From NCBI GenBank assembly GCA_025094145.1, contig JALLLS010000118.1, positions 1 to 64,000 of the forward strand: a stretch of 64,000 nucleotides of DNA. The letters are read 5' to 3'. Shown piece by piece: positions 22,693-35,105 of this stretch. The stretch comes from Spinellus fusiger (taxonomy: Eukaryota; Mucoromycota; Mucoromycetes; Mucorales; Phycomycetaceae). The notes below the pieces were generated by a model, which saw nothing but the letters and a program-made list of their open reading frames with translations, searched no databases and was not told the origin of the DNA. Every line of letters starts with the position of its first letter. Position 1 is the stretch's first letter. The translations under genes and the position numbers were made by a program.

Positions 22693-25041
22693 GGCAGAGA
22701 GGGTCTAATTGGGTAAAGTTAAGATATAAAAATAAATATAAAAATAAAAAAGAGTAAGGAAATGGACTTATTTATATATCTCTTTATTCTCTTGAACTGT
22801 AGAATAAAATGACTAAAAACAGAACTCAAATGTGTATGGAAATGGATCAACAACAGACCCGAAGAATAGAGTTATACATATTAGAAGAAAGGAAATACTT
22901 TGAAGAAAAGAAAAGAAAAAAGACTAGACCTTATTCCTCCAGTGTAGCCTACTTTAATGAGCCACTGTCCACCTAAAATAGCCACTTGGCCCACAAGTGT
23001 CATTTTTTAGACTCTGTTCTATCCCTTTTTTTTCTTTTTCCTATGATAAGCTGTGATTGTTTCTTGTTTATAATTAATTGTTTATTAGATAGAATTATAC
23101 TCATATTCTATTCATATCTTATAGACACTCTTACCCTACCTAGGATCTGGTGTCTTTTATTTAGGATAGATACTGACTTGGAAACACAATCTATCCAATC
23201 TACTCATCCAATGCATCCCATCAACAGAGACATAGAGGCCACCATTGGAAATAGGCAAAGAGACGGGGGGTGATATAGAGTAGAGATTACAGTACTACTG
23301 CTTGTATCCATATAGAGTAGTGAACAAATAAAGAGAGAGAAAAGGAAAAAAAAGGGGAGAGTTCTAGTGGAATAGCCAGGACAAGAAGATGAAAAATGAA
23401 ACTATGAATGAATACGTGAACAAGCAAATGACTAGATTGAATCTTCAAATAGCATAGGACAAGGCAGTTCTCCATTACCATCTGCACAGATCCTTTGCTT
23501 TTATTTTATTATTAGACATAAACTCAAGACAATGAGTCTACAAAAAAAAAAGTCAAGGTCTAAATTGTTACCTTTTGGTGCTTCATGAAAATAGGACTCT
23601 TTTACGCGTTGATTCATGTATTACAGGGGAAGATCCCATTGACATAAAAAGTAATATGGAGTTGGAACTTAATAGTTGGAGGCGAATATCAATGTTACAA
23701 TAGGACTCACAGGTTGTTCATGTCCTGAACTGCCATAGGTCAAATAGTAAATAGCCTTGGTATACGTCAATAGAAGATGTATTTGCATTTGCATTTGCAT
23801 GTGCATTTACTTGGTATAGTATAGTATAGCAACCATGGGAGGCATAAAAAGCTTTTTCTTTCTTTCTTTCACTGGATTTCACTGGATTTCACTGGAGAAT
23901 GAGGCATGGGCCCAATGTAAGGATACTCATCTTCTGTTCATAGCAATGGACAGTCTTAAAGAAGACAATGATCTGCTTCAATTGCCATATGATCTTACAG
24001 GCTCACCTCGTTGTAATAACTCATTTTACGCCCTACCTGTCCTATTTAGATTAATATCAAGTAGACCAATAATATATTTCTATGTAAAGTGTCATTACAA
24101 CTCTTATGACTCCACTCAACCTGTTGATGGGTCTCAAATACCAATTTAGTATGGCAGAGATGCATTCTATAAGGTAAGCCTCTGTCCTCTCATTCAGTTG
24201 AATGTCGCACCTAATAACAGCTTATATCAGGTTGGCTTGTCTGTGTACTATAAGACATAAGAAGAATAACTATTGTATTGCTTAAGAAGAAAGAAAGAAA
24301 AGATACCTCTTTACAGAAGAAATAGAGTCTATGGCCACCCATGTTATCTTTAATGAATATAAAGAACAATAGTGAATTGTCTGTACTGAAATTGTATTCA
24401 TATTACAATGGTACATAGAGAATAGAAAGAAAGAAAAAAGACTAGAGATGCACCATGGGTAGGTAGGTAGACTTGCGAAAGTTTATGTTTGATGATGAGA
24501 GAGTAATCAATGTATAATTATTACATAGTTGCTTATGATTTGGTTAATACCTTGATGTGTTTGAGTGCCAGTTTTCTTTTTTTCTTTCTTTTTTTCTTTC
24601 TTTTTTTCTTTCTTTTTTCTTTCTTTCTTTTAATATTAAGACAGGATCCATAGTTATATACAAAAGGAATCCAACGATTCAATTCTAAAATGAAAATAAA
24701 TAGAATCTTGGTCTATGGATACTCTCACCAAGTAGCTGTTTTTATTTTATCTGGTATTACTATTTATGAAATAGAAAGAACAAAATAAATAATAAAAAAG
24801 TAATAGCATAATAGTGTCAAGTCAAAATAACATCAGCAGAGAGGTCCTTTGCTTTTTAAATTTCAAAACCTCAATCGTAGAGTGAATACAGACTACACAA
24901 GAATCAGTGAAATCTAATATTAAAAGTAAAATAGAATAGAAGAGATGTATTTGGTTTTGTAAGACTTTTGTTTATTAATATGCTTTTAAAAAGAAAGAAA
25001 GAAGGAAAGAAAGAGAAAGTGCAAATATACTCTATACTATA
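22693..25041. other. 2.3-kb spacer, nothing recognised
   Basis: AT-rich region between the small secreted gene and the P450 stop. It contains a TGCATT tandem stretch (about 23776-23812), a TTTCTTTTT pyrimidine array (about 24573-24632) and scattered AAGAAA runs. An open frame at 23835-24149 has mixed composition but no family resemblance and no convincing splice partners. I see no RNA gene. Confidence 0.5.
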
Positions 25042-28000
25042 CTATACAGCTTTTTTAATTCCCCAAACATCCTCATTGTATCGCTTCTCATCTATCCAAG
25101 TTTGCAAGACAGTTTCTGCCTGTTCTTCGGTTTGAGCTTCACCAAAATGCACTGCCAAATTGTAGAATGTACGGCGTATACCTTCATTCATTGAATGACT
25201 GCCACAGGTAAATACATGAGCAGGCTGAATGTCAGTGTTTGCATCAGGCATGATCAGATTCCAAATATCATAGGAGTTGGCCAGGAGCTGATGTTGAACG
25301 TATTTTGTAGCTGATTGTGGTGACTTTCGAGAAAATGCCACGTAAAGGTTCTTCAGTACTCCAGAGTCCATGTATTCCTGAAGTTCGTTAGAGTAGATGT
25401 AATCTGTGTCAGGATGTCTACAGCCAAAGAAAAGTGTACACGAGCCAACGTGGATGCCTTGAGCAAGCTGGTGTGCTCTTTCCTGAAGAAATCCTCGGAA
25501 AGGTGCCAAACCCGTACCAGAAGCAATCATAATGATGGGGGTGGCTGGATCCTCAGGAAGTTCAAAGAATCCCTTGGAAGACTTGATGGCTGCACGAATA
25601 AAGATGCTGTTGGCGCGGCTGAGGTAAGAAGAGCAAAGACCCTCGTAGTATGTATCATTGATGATGTCCCCTAATACACCAACAGTAAGATGGGCTTCCC
25701 TGGGATGAGCAAGAGGAGAAGAAGCAATCGAGTAACGACGAGGTTGGATAACACCTGTAGCTGTCAAGAACTGAGAGAAAGAGAAATAGGTGACCTGGGG
25801 ATACGCTCTTTGGAGATCAAGAATAGTACGATGTGTCTTGATGAATTTAGTGTAATTGTCCTCGATCGTGGTACCAGAAGCAGTAAGCATGTCAAACTCT
25901 TCTGCTATCTCGGGTGCAGTCTTGTGCAAATGATCAGAGAAGCAGGCAATCATATAGCGTGATGGAGGAGCAGATAAGTCAGCATAACATGCAAGTGCAT
26001 TTCTAATCGTACAAGGGCCATGAATGGATGCTGCAAGTGAACGTGGAGAGGCATTCTCAAGAGAGGTTGGATCTATTTCGAAGATTGAATCGAGTGCCCA
26101 TCCAAAGCTCATGGCTACAGCCTCAACCATCTCAGGGCTATTTTCCGGCATTATTTCCAGGTGGTCTCCCGCTTCATAAAAGTGATTGTTATTGACAGGA
26201 ACAAGATCCGAAATATCGATGTGTATCTCTCGAGTACTGCGATCGGATGCTGGAGTTTGAAGCTCTTCATTAAAGACAATCTTTGCTTTGCGATCTCCAT
26301 TGCAATTGTTCTTGGAGAATTGCCACTTGTCTTTATCAGATGGACGGATGTATTGGATCTTGACAGACGCCTTATTGTTGCAGTCAGTGTTTGATAAAGA
26401 ATGAATCCCGTTTCTTCCAGTGACACTAACACCGTAGTAGTCAAGAGTATAGGTCCAGAAGTGAGCATACCTAGTAAACAATGTAAGCATATGAACTATT
26501 CTAGTGACTCTTGATTTGATAGTATTGCTTACCATTCATCGAATTTGGAATCAATGTCTTCATCAGCATTGCCCTCACCAAAAGCAAAGAAACGCTCTGC
26601 CCCAAGCTCTTCAAGACTGCTATTGATTTTAAGGGGAAACTGCTGATAAGTACGCCAGTTCTTATTGCCAAGTCCAAAGATAGTAAACATAAGCCCACTC
26701 AAGCATGATTGACTTGAAGCATCCTTTGTTTTGCTTAAGAATCTGTTAAATCTCTCAGCGTTGTCTGGTGGAAGTCCATTGTAAGTGGCAGAACAAATAA
26801 CAACAAGTTCTCGTGCTTCAGTTTCTCCCTTGGGCCCTTCATATTTCCCGGAATCCAGTACCTTCCACTTGTCCATCTCGTACAACTCAATGTCCTTGAA
26901 TCCAAAATTCTGTGCTTGTCTGTATAGCTGAGTGGCATAGTCTTCAGCTGTACCAGTTTGAGAACCATACAAGAATGTGACCTTGGGCAGCGCAATGAGA
27001 CTTTCACCAGGATTTATCTGGGGCATCATGGGTATAGAAATGCTGGGTGCCTTGGTAGAAAGAGTATTCAGCGGTACATTTGCACAAGGCAGATTGGTAC
27101 GAGGATGGATAAACATATTGAGTTTGTAGGGCTTGGTGCTAGGTGTCTTGGGATTATAGTGCACAGGGGGTCCCTCTAAATAGTACATATCAAGTTAATT
27201 CTCTTGCCTCAAAAGACTTGGATTCTAGATAGAGAAGAATGCAGATACATACCATAGTGAATGTGGAACTTGTGAAGAAGCATGGACATCAGCGTCTTGA
27301 TCTCTTGAATAGCAATGGCCATACCCACACAAGCACGTGGGCCTGTGCTGAAAGGCAACCATGAGAATCTTGAACGTTTCTGCTCTTCTTCGGGTGTCCA
27401 TCTGTCTGGGTTCCAGTGAGATGGGTTAGGGTAGATATCTGGATTATGATGCAGAGAATAAACGTGAACACCAACCACCGTGTCCTTCTTGACACTATAA
27501 CCACCAGGAAGGATACAATCCTTTTTACAGTGCTTTGACAACATTCTGAGGGGAGGGTATTTACGAAGAGTTTCTTTAATGGCTTGATGCAGATACTTCA
27601 GGCCAGAGATCTGCTCGTTGGTAGGCGAATCCACAGAATTGATTCCAACATTTACGATTTCTTGAACAATTTTGGCTTCTACATCGGGATGAGTTGCTAT
27701 TTCATACATAACCCATTCAATTGTAGTTGCTGTTGTCTCGTGTCCAGCAATAAGAAAAGTAATGACTTGATCACGAATATTGCTGTAAGACAGTCCTTCA
27801 TTGTTTTCATTGCGAGCGTAAAGCATAAAGTCTAAAAGATCTTTGCACTTGTCTACAGGGCTCAAGTTATCTTTACGTTCTTGGACTACTTCATCCACTA
27901 TCTGTTGCATAAGTTTTACAGAGTGGTTGAAGCGTCTGTTTGCTTCAGTAGGAAAATTCTTCATAAATTGAGGCTGTTGTAGACGAACAATCATTTGGGA

Positions 28001-28282
28001 AAGACAGTAGCCCATTGCTTCAATGAAAGGATGCATGGGAGTATCTGGATTCTCCAACATACCAAAACTGTAGCCGAAACCAATACGACCCACAGTCTCA
28101 AAGGCTATGTTTGTTGCCCATTCAATCATGTCGACGGGCCTGTCAGGTGGAAATTGATCGAATACCTTTATGACCTTTCGAGTGACTTCACTCATTTCTT
28201 CCTGGTATGCCTATTCAATGTATTTATAAACACGGTCTAATGAAGAACTCATTCCTTTCTTCTTTTTTTTATTCTTTTTAAA

Positions 28283-28313
<31 letters not shown>

Positions 28314-28984
28314 TAAAAATTACCTTTACTGCCCGTGCACTAAAAGCAGGTATAAGAAGTTGATGAGCTAGCTTCCAATCCTCGTCCTCAGTATTTGTGG
28401 TGAAGAGACCCTGAGATCCAAAGGGCTTGGCTTCAGCCAGGTGTGTTCTTTCCACCTTTTTCGTAAAGTATTCAGACTCTTTTACAAACAATTCAGCAAT
28501 TTCTGGATGGTTTGTGCCAACTGTTTGAGATCCAAAAAGTGTCACAGATACAACGGGGCCGTGGTTAGCGAACTGTCTTCCCCAAGACTCCACCCTAAAA
28601 GAGTTGACAGTAAATTTTTAGTTATCATTTTACTCCTACTTGAATCTTCATTAAATGAAGAACTTACATATTAGGCAACATCTCGAATAAGCTACCAAAA
28701 AACAGTAGATTATCTGGACCTGGGATGATATGCTTTATGGAGCCCACTAAATCAACATAGACCTTCTGCTGATTACAGATCTCAGTGATCCCATCAAGAA
28801 TGTTTTCTTTACTGTCAAGTAGGATGATTTCATGATGAGGCGCCAATATAGAGAGTTTTTCTGCCACAAGACTGCGAAGATCATCGAGATGGGTGTCTTT
28901 GGTGAATTGAATGGTTTGCTTATTCTTTCCATCGTCTACTGAATCCTTCAAGGCAATGTGGAGAGAATAGATTTTTTTCTCCAT
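25042..28984 (-). CDS. Self-sufficient cytochrome P450 / NADPH-P450 reductase fusion (CYP505-like) with extra N-terminal domain
   Basis: Such fusions (P450 BM3, CYP505) hydroxylate fatty acids or related lipids using NADPH without a separate reductase. Five exons (28984-28668, 28594-28324, 28210-27253, 27175-26533, 26470-25042) give 1205 residues. Order: an unusual N-terminal domain of about 85 residues; a P450 domain starting at IPGPDNLLFFGS, with I-helix AGHETTATT, ExxR in KETLRKYPP and heme loop PFSTGPRACVG; a flavodoxin FMN domain (FLYGSQTGTAEDYA); an FAD domain (RRYSIASSP); and an NADPH domain (GTGLAPFRGFLQER) ending EDVWGIKKAV. No membrane anchor is seen, so it is probably soluble. Typical CYP505 proteins have about 1050-1080 residues; the extra length is mostly the N-terminal domain, which looks like a ubiquitin-type fold by its alternation of strands and helix. 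All key residues are present. Confidence 0.95.
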
Positions 28985-31507
28985 TTTGAAAGATCTTTAG
29001 TCGTAAAGAGAAAGAGTGATTTAGAAATTCGAAAGATGGTAGAGATCTTTGTGAGTTATAAAGCAGGTATTTATCCTATTCAACTAAAGATGTAGGGAGA
29101 CTTACCAAAAAAAACGAACCAACTTAAATATTAAGAAAATTAAAGACTGTGCTAAACCGGGTGTAATAATAAGAATAAAGATTTAATATGGCTCTGATGG
29201 TATTCAGTAATCACTTGTAGCCTTCGAAATAACCTTAATGTTTACTTGTGGTAAAGTCTGAGTTAATTTGCTTACTATGTAGACTGGAAGATGAATCATC
29301 AGTCTGAATAGGTATCATCTCAATAGCTGTTACTTGAATCATCCATTAAGTAGACTTTACTTGGTTAACTATGTATCTTATTATCTCTCTGTGAAAATAG
29401 CTACATCTATAGTCATTCTACTAATGCTTGTTGTGCACAAAACAACTATTACTTTTTCTCTTCTTTCTCTTCATTCATAAACACATTCCTGTATAAACAT
29501 GCAATATCCATCTACAGTGCTCTAATGCAAATATATTTTCATTGCAACACCTTGGTATCATTATTTCATTCTAGACAATTACTTCTAAAGTGGCGCTGTC
29601 ACTATTAGGTTGTCAGATATCAAATACAGCATCATCTTTTTAGGATGATTCCAGTTTTACCGGGAAAGTGTCTGTATTTCGACCGGAAATTACCTATTGA
29701 GTGACTATTTAGTCCTCTCCTGCTACACTTGGACTCACTCGGCCGATATTCAAGTACACTATTATTCAAACCCCTAACACACAGCTCCACTGATAAACAC
29801 ATTTATAATAATAATAATAATAAAAGAGGCAGTCAATAAGCAGTACTTAAGCATTAATGATATCCATCTACTTTCTTCAGCAGGCAAGTTAACCGGTCTA
29901 TGGTCCTAAGCTGTCTAATTTTCCAAGAAGAATTCATAGTCAACTTGAATGAAGGTATCGTTTCATCGATCCTCTACTGTCAGATCTCAAGGCAAGCACC
30001 TACATTTAAGCATAAGCAACTACTACTGTATTGCTCTACTATCAACAATACCAATCCAACCTAAACTTAGTCTTAGGATTAGTACAGGCAGCTCCCCCTT
30101 TTTTTTTCTTTCTTCTTTTATTGAATAAATTTCCTTTTTTAACTCTGAATTCTTTATTATTTTTATGATAGTTTTATTTTCAGGGATAGAATTGATATTT
30201 TCATTTTTTTATTGACTTTTTGCCTGCTCTCCGTTTGGAAGAGCAGACGGGGAAAAAAAAGGCAAGCCTTAAAACCCCATTGCATACCGTCTTATAAGCT
30301 TCTGCAACTCCCAAATCCTAACACTCTATAGAAGCTATGGCCTGTATGTAGTGTTAGGAAGTGGGAGTTACAAAAAAGAAAAGAAAAGAAACTTTGAGTA
30401 GAGAGAAATGATAGCTTTTTCTTCGTCTTTTATAGCTGTTTGCGTAGACTTTCGGCGGCTGAATGGGTGATTCTTTTGATAGTCCAGTGACATGGAGTAT
30501 CTCAGTCGACTGTAGAAGATGGAGCTATTCTAGTGGCTTTTTATTAAAGTTAAAGAGGAATTCACACACTTTTGTAGTTTTATCAAGTCAATCTATAAAA
30601 TGGTGATGCTATAATGAAAGTCAATATACCAGAATATGACCAACAAAGAGATGATTATGCTATTAGTTTAAAAAGGCGATTGATATCATCAAACCAGAGT
30701 ATTGTCTGCAGTTATTCGCTAAAGATCAGGGGATTGTTATTGTGAACAATAAGTTATATGTGCTTTTATTTTGTTTATCTTTCAGTAATAATCTACAATG
30801 AAACACACACATAAACACAAACTAGACTATAAAAATTATACGATTAGAAATAGACTATTAGAAGTAGACTATTAGAAGATGTGTATGTGGCAGTAGCAGA
30901 GTGTTGACGAAAGAATAATATGCATTAAGAAAAGCTTACAAAGCAGACACACACACTCTCTCTTCTCTCACTCACTCATAGAATCAATCAGACGAGTGGC
31001 TTCTTATCAATTTGAGACCATCATGTATAAACGGAAATGAATATGATATGGGTTGTTTCCAAAGATGTGTTTTTTTTTAATTCATAGTACTAATTAAAGC
31101 GTTGGATCAAGGACTATACATCTATCAAAGGTTGCTGAGGAAAAAATGTAAGATTGTAAGACTGGTAGATCTAATAATGGTTTGATTCTTTACTGTATCT
31201 ATACCGTTTCTTGAGCTAAACCTATAGATTGATAAGTAAAATAAATAAAAAGTAAATATTCGTTGAATGATTCATTCAGTTTATAAATAGTAAGCACTTT
31301 GTTTTTTCAAGATGGAAAACTAAGCATGAATTATTACTATTTACACCTTGAAAGAAGTCCGAGCTATTAGAGCATCTTCCTTGTATAAAGTATTTTAAAA
31401 TAGCTGATAAACCAGTGTTAATGAGTACCAGCTCAACCAAAACAGTGGTGATAATATAATATAAAATATCGATTAAAGATATATGTTTAGAGAGACACGA
31501 AAAGTGA
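28985..31507. other. 2.5-kb spacer upstream of the P450 fusion
   Basis: No coding gene is supported on either strand. The region is less repetitive than other spacers and contains one long perfect-looking hairpin (30307-30371). The 29,580-29,760 stretch has higher GC than its surroundings but shows no tRNA, 5S or snRNA consensus that I recognise. The P450 promoter lies at the left end. Confidence 0.5.
30307..30371. other. 65-base inverted repeat (hairpin)
   Basis: AACTCCCAAATCCTAACACT on the left pairs with AGTGTTAGGAAGTGGGAGTT on the right, about 18 of 20 pairs, around a loop of some 25 bases. It stands alone in a gene-free region. It could be a structured RNA, a miniature transposon core or an attenuator-like fold; the sequence alone does not decide. 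Confidence 0.7.
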
Positions 31508-33275
31508 TCAGACATCAATGCTACCACTGGTGGCATAGACAAAGAAGAGAACCCATGCAACCAACAGGCATATACCAAAAGCTGCAACATACACATAGCC
31601 CATGAGATGAACTACAGTGTTGCTATAAACATCTAGACCTTGCTGTGTATAGCTCAGTTCTTTGTCATTGATTTCCTTCATGATCGCAGTACGCTGAGCT
31701 CGACTTGTTTCCAAAAGGTTTCCATAATAAAAGCGTTGGACAAGGAGGAGAACAAAAATAAGAAGGAATCCAATACCACCAAGTACAAGATAAAGAATCA
31801 TGACACCAGTGTATGCTTGGTTGTGAGTGTTGTCTTGAATCACACCGACAATAATATCAAGAATAGAGGACCCGATGTTGTTTGCACTCTTATAAATACC
31901 GAGACCAGTGCCAATGTAGTCAGATGGCAAGACCATACCAATAGAAGTAATCATAGCAATAGGGCCAAATGCAAGTGATATGCTGTAAAATATCATACCA
32001 ACAGTGGCATTGACATAGGTCCAGCCAAGAATACCAGAACTCAGCATCAAGAATATTGAAGAAATCAACACTAGAGCAGATGAGCAGCTTTGAAAATAGA
32101 ATAATAGAATAAATAAGACTTACAGATAGAGATACGGCAACCAAAGTAGTCCATAAAAACACCCAGGATAGCCGTGGCAACAATAGGAACAGACTGAGAT
32201 GCACTGGCTTGGTAACCAGCCAAAACACCAGTGGTACCGAAGTGGACTTGTATAAGCTCAGTGCTGATTGTTTGGAAAGAAGACCAGACAGCAGCATAGA
32301 TAAACTCAATCAAGATGATAAGCCAGTAGATTGTAGGGAACTTTAATACAGAGTGCCAACGGAAGGTTCTTTTGGCCTTCCAATTCTGAATTTCTTCCTT
32401 GGTAACCACTTTTCCACGAAGATGTTTAACGACAAGTGCATACACTAGGTTCATAAGGATAGAAAAGCCGCATAGAATAAAGGACAGCCAAAAGGCCCAA
32501 ACCCAGTCACCAGTAGCTTTTGCGATGGGATTAGCAACGAGTGTACCAAGAAAGGTGGAAAGACGACTAATAGAGAGCTGAAGACCAATGGCAACTGCAA
32601 GATGCTCTGTTCTGAACCACTTTGATAAAATTGATTCTTGCATTGTTACAATAAGACCACTGCCAATACCAAAGACAACACGGCCCACAATCATAAGAGG
32701 AAAAGACTGGATCTTTGCAGCAATAGCAGTCAATAAACTTCCAAGAATAACCATAAAATTGACAGCAAGAGTACCCCAGACTGAACCAAACATATCAATG
32801 AATACACCACCCGCAATAGGGAAAATGGTATTAATAATAGAAACAGCAGAAGCAAGGACGCCATAACGAGTATTATCAATGGCAAGATACTAAAAAAAAT
32901 TAAGAATAAGTCAAGCTATGACACTAAGTTTTCTATATTAAAAAGAAAAGATAGCCTACAGTTTTAATTGGCGTTTTCATGGCACTTAGTGCACTCCCAG
33001 CAAAATGTGAACCCACTACACAACGCTCAGCCCTTTGTTTCTGTATACTAAGAATCTTTCGACCTACGTGGAAATAAAAGCGCAGTGACAAGTGCAATTG
33101 TCTTATACTGCCATGGGGCATTTGCAAGAGCAGTATCGTCACCGTGAGATACGATGTTCTGTTTATCTTCTTCAAGCTCTTTATTTGTATCCATGTTGGC
33201 ATTTTTTGCTGCTAATAATTGACTTTTTTCAATCGTGTAGTCTGCCTCATTGGGATTATATTTAGTATCTTCCAT
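31508..33275 (-). CDS. Major facilitator superfamily transporter, MFSD1-like
   Basis: Four exons (33275-33068, 33015-32960, 32889-32124, 32070-31508) give 530 residues with about twelve membrane segments. The N-terminal tail (about 60 residues) is acidic and cytosolic. The first membrane region has LGSHFAGSALSAMKTP, followed by YLAIDNTRYGVLASAVSI and MIVGRVVFGIGSG, a pattern close to MFSD1-type carriers (lysosomal dipeptide exporters in animals) rather than sugar or drug pumps. A short hydrophilic loop follows the sixth segment. An in-frame ATG lies at 33368, but the extension would add a hydrophobic stretch not expected before the acidic tail, so I start at 33275. Vacuolar location and peptide transport are inference from the family. 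It is the last intact gene before the transposon island. Confidence 0.85.
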
Positions 33276-33644
33276 GATGCCTAATAGCTTCAATGTGAAA
33301 ACAAAAAAGAAAGGGCACAATTTACTAATCGAAAAGCTTTTTAGATACACTTGTCTGTGGCTATTCATTACCCGATAAAATTAGCTGCATTTTTTTTTGC
33401 TTTACATCAAGATTTTCTTCTGACCTGTACACTCCGCATAATGTCAACAAGCTTATCTCTATGTTTGGAAGTAATACAGTCACACAACATTAGAAAGTAT
33501 ACGATTTTCATTTTTTGAAATCCTGAGGAAGAACATGCTTTACGGATAAAAATGCTACGACCTCAAAACATATACTAATGACCTCAAATTCAACACAAAG
33601 ATAGTTTAACCTATTGTTTATGTTAATGTATATATAAAAGTTTT

Positions 33645-34720
33645 TATTCAATATTGTGTTGGGCCACCTTTGGCATCAATCACTGCCTGGCAGCGATCCT
33701 TCATTGAGCCAACTAAATGTTCGGCAAGATCAACTTAGATATTTCCCCAAGCTTTTTCTAAAGCTTTATTGAGCTCATCGATATTTTTGATACCGGCCTT
33801 CTTTTTATCGATAAGCTTATCAAGATAGCTCCAGAGATGTTCAATGGGGTTGAGATCAGGGATTTGTGTGGGCCAGTAATCAAAGCGCCTGATTGTATGT
33901 GTGTTTTTCCACCATGTTGTATAGCCACCTGTATGGCAGTTAGCTCCATCTTCTTGGAATATGAAGTCCTTATCCTCCTCATTCAATTCAATGAACCACG
34001 GCAGAAATTTTTCCTGCCAAAATGTTGACATATACGTCCTGATTTACAGTTCAAAGTATTTCTATTTATGGGTGTTGGTTGCTATTCGCGCATTGGGCAT
34101 GTTAGCCACCCTATGAGAACTTTTGTGAAATAAATGAGAATAGACATAGAAACACTATCTTTCTGTCCTGATTTACAGTGATATCAACAAAGACTAATGA
34201 GCCAAATCTACCCGCTCAGAAACAGCTCCAGATCATTACGATAAATTTCCCCCATTTGGTTATAGGTACACTATAAGCAGCCTTATACCTCTTTCCGATC
34301 TTTCGGATCACTCTAGCTCCTCCCTGGTAACCCTCTACTTCAAACCGTGACTCATCAGACCATACAACGCGTCTCCAGTCCTCAGGTGTCCAATTGACCC
34401 GTTCCTTTGCCCAACGAAGTCTTTTTCTTCATGTTTTCTTCAGACAACCTTGGCTTATGTGCTTTAAAATAATAATCATACCCAATCTGGTGTATGTATC
34501 TGATGAATGTTGTTCTACAGATGATTATCTCATGTGATTTAAGTTTCAAATTTATGTAGTTATAGGAGGCAGATGGGTTGCCTCTTAGAATGGCTTCAAG
34601 TCGTCTGAGGCCTCTCTCGTTTAGTTTTTTATGGTGCACCAGAACGAGGATCTGGTAGAGGTGTACCATTAGTCTTGATTCTACTAATGATCTTCTGGAC
34701 ATCAGACTTGCTAATGCCAA
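33645..34720 (-). pseudogene. Broken Tc1-like transposase
   Basis: The catalytic DDE residues can be recognised: D in VVWSDES, D in FQEDGANCH and E in PIEHLW, so the ancestral enzyme was complete. At least two nonsense codons, a frame problem near the N-terminus and a 129-base insertion-plus-duplication separate the pieces. The length and motif order fit a Tc1 transposase of about 340 residues. Confidence 0.85.
34036..34179. repeat. Short repeat nested in Tc1 copy 1, flanked by 15-base direct repeats
   Basis: GTCCTGATTTACAGT occurs at 34036-34050 and again at 34165-34179. Between the copies lies a 114-base segment (TCAAAGTATTT onward) that is foreign to the transposase gene and recurs at about 45,619-45,725. 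Removing the insert and one copy of the direct repeat restores continuity of the transposase sequence, which shows that it inserted later. Confidence 0.85.
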
Positions 34721-35105
34721 GGACCTTTGAAATGCTACCCATCGAGTAATTTTCTTTTTTTAAGCCATTAAACACCCTATTACTCTCTTTCTTTAAGCTT
34801 ATTATAAACTCTATAGTTTCTAGTTGAGGATTCTGCGTTTGACATTTGAGATTGTTTAATGGAATGTGATTCTGTGGTAAAAAGAAGAAGAATCATGTTC
34901 AAAAATGTATAAATCATGGGGTCGTACCCTTTCTAATGTTGTGTGACTGTATACAGTGACTAACATAGGGTGTACTACAGTGTGTTCAAAAGCTGGAGCT
35001 AATATTGATGATAAATACTATAGAAGCATCGTCACTACTAATGAGTGGATAAAGCATAGAGTATAGATGACTGATATATTTATCTGTGGTCTCTTGCAGT
35101 AAGTC

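Larger units (their letters stand above)
33477..34949 (-). mobile_element. Degenerate Tc1/mariner element (copy 1)
   Basis: Both ends begin CAGTCACACAACATTAGAAA and form inverted repeats of about 29 bases, flanked by TA (33475-33476 and 34950-34951), the usual Tc1/mariner target. The inside, on the minus strand, codes a broken transposase: an N-terminal part (34720-34382, HTH region), a middle part with TPEDWRRVVWSDES, and a C-terminal part (34031-33735) with FIFQEDGANCH and DLNPIEHLW, ending in KGGPTQY near 33650. Frame is broken by in-frame stops (TGA after MIWSCF, TAA near 33737) and by a nested insertion at 34051-34164. It cannot make an active enzyme. Confidence 0.9.

Noticed and set aside
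23835..24149. 104-residue open frame in the 22.7-25.0 kb spacer
   Set aside because: Composition is unlike the confirmed genes, and no neighbouring exon extends it.
33276..33368. Upstream ATG extending the MFSD1-like transporter by 31 residues
   Set aside because: It would add a hydrophobic stretch before the acidic cytosolic tail, which the family lacks; more likely 5' le​ader.
34950..34975. Second CAGTGAC motif next to the right end of Tc1 copy 1
   Set aside because: It looks like another transposon end, but no matching inverted partner was found nearby.
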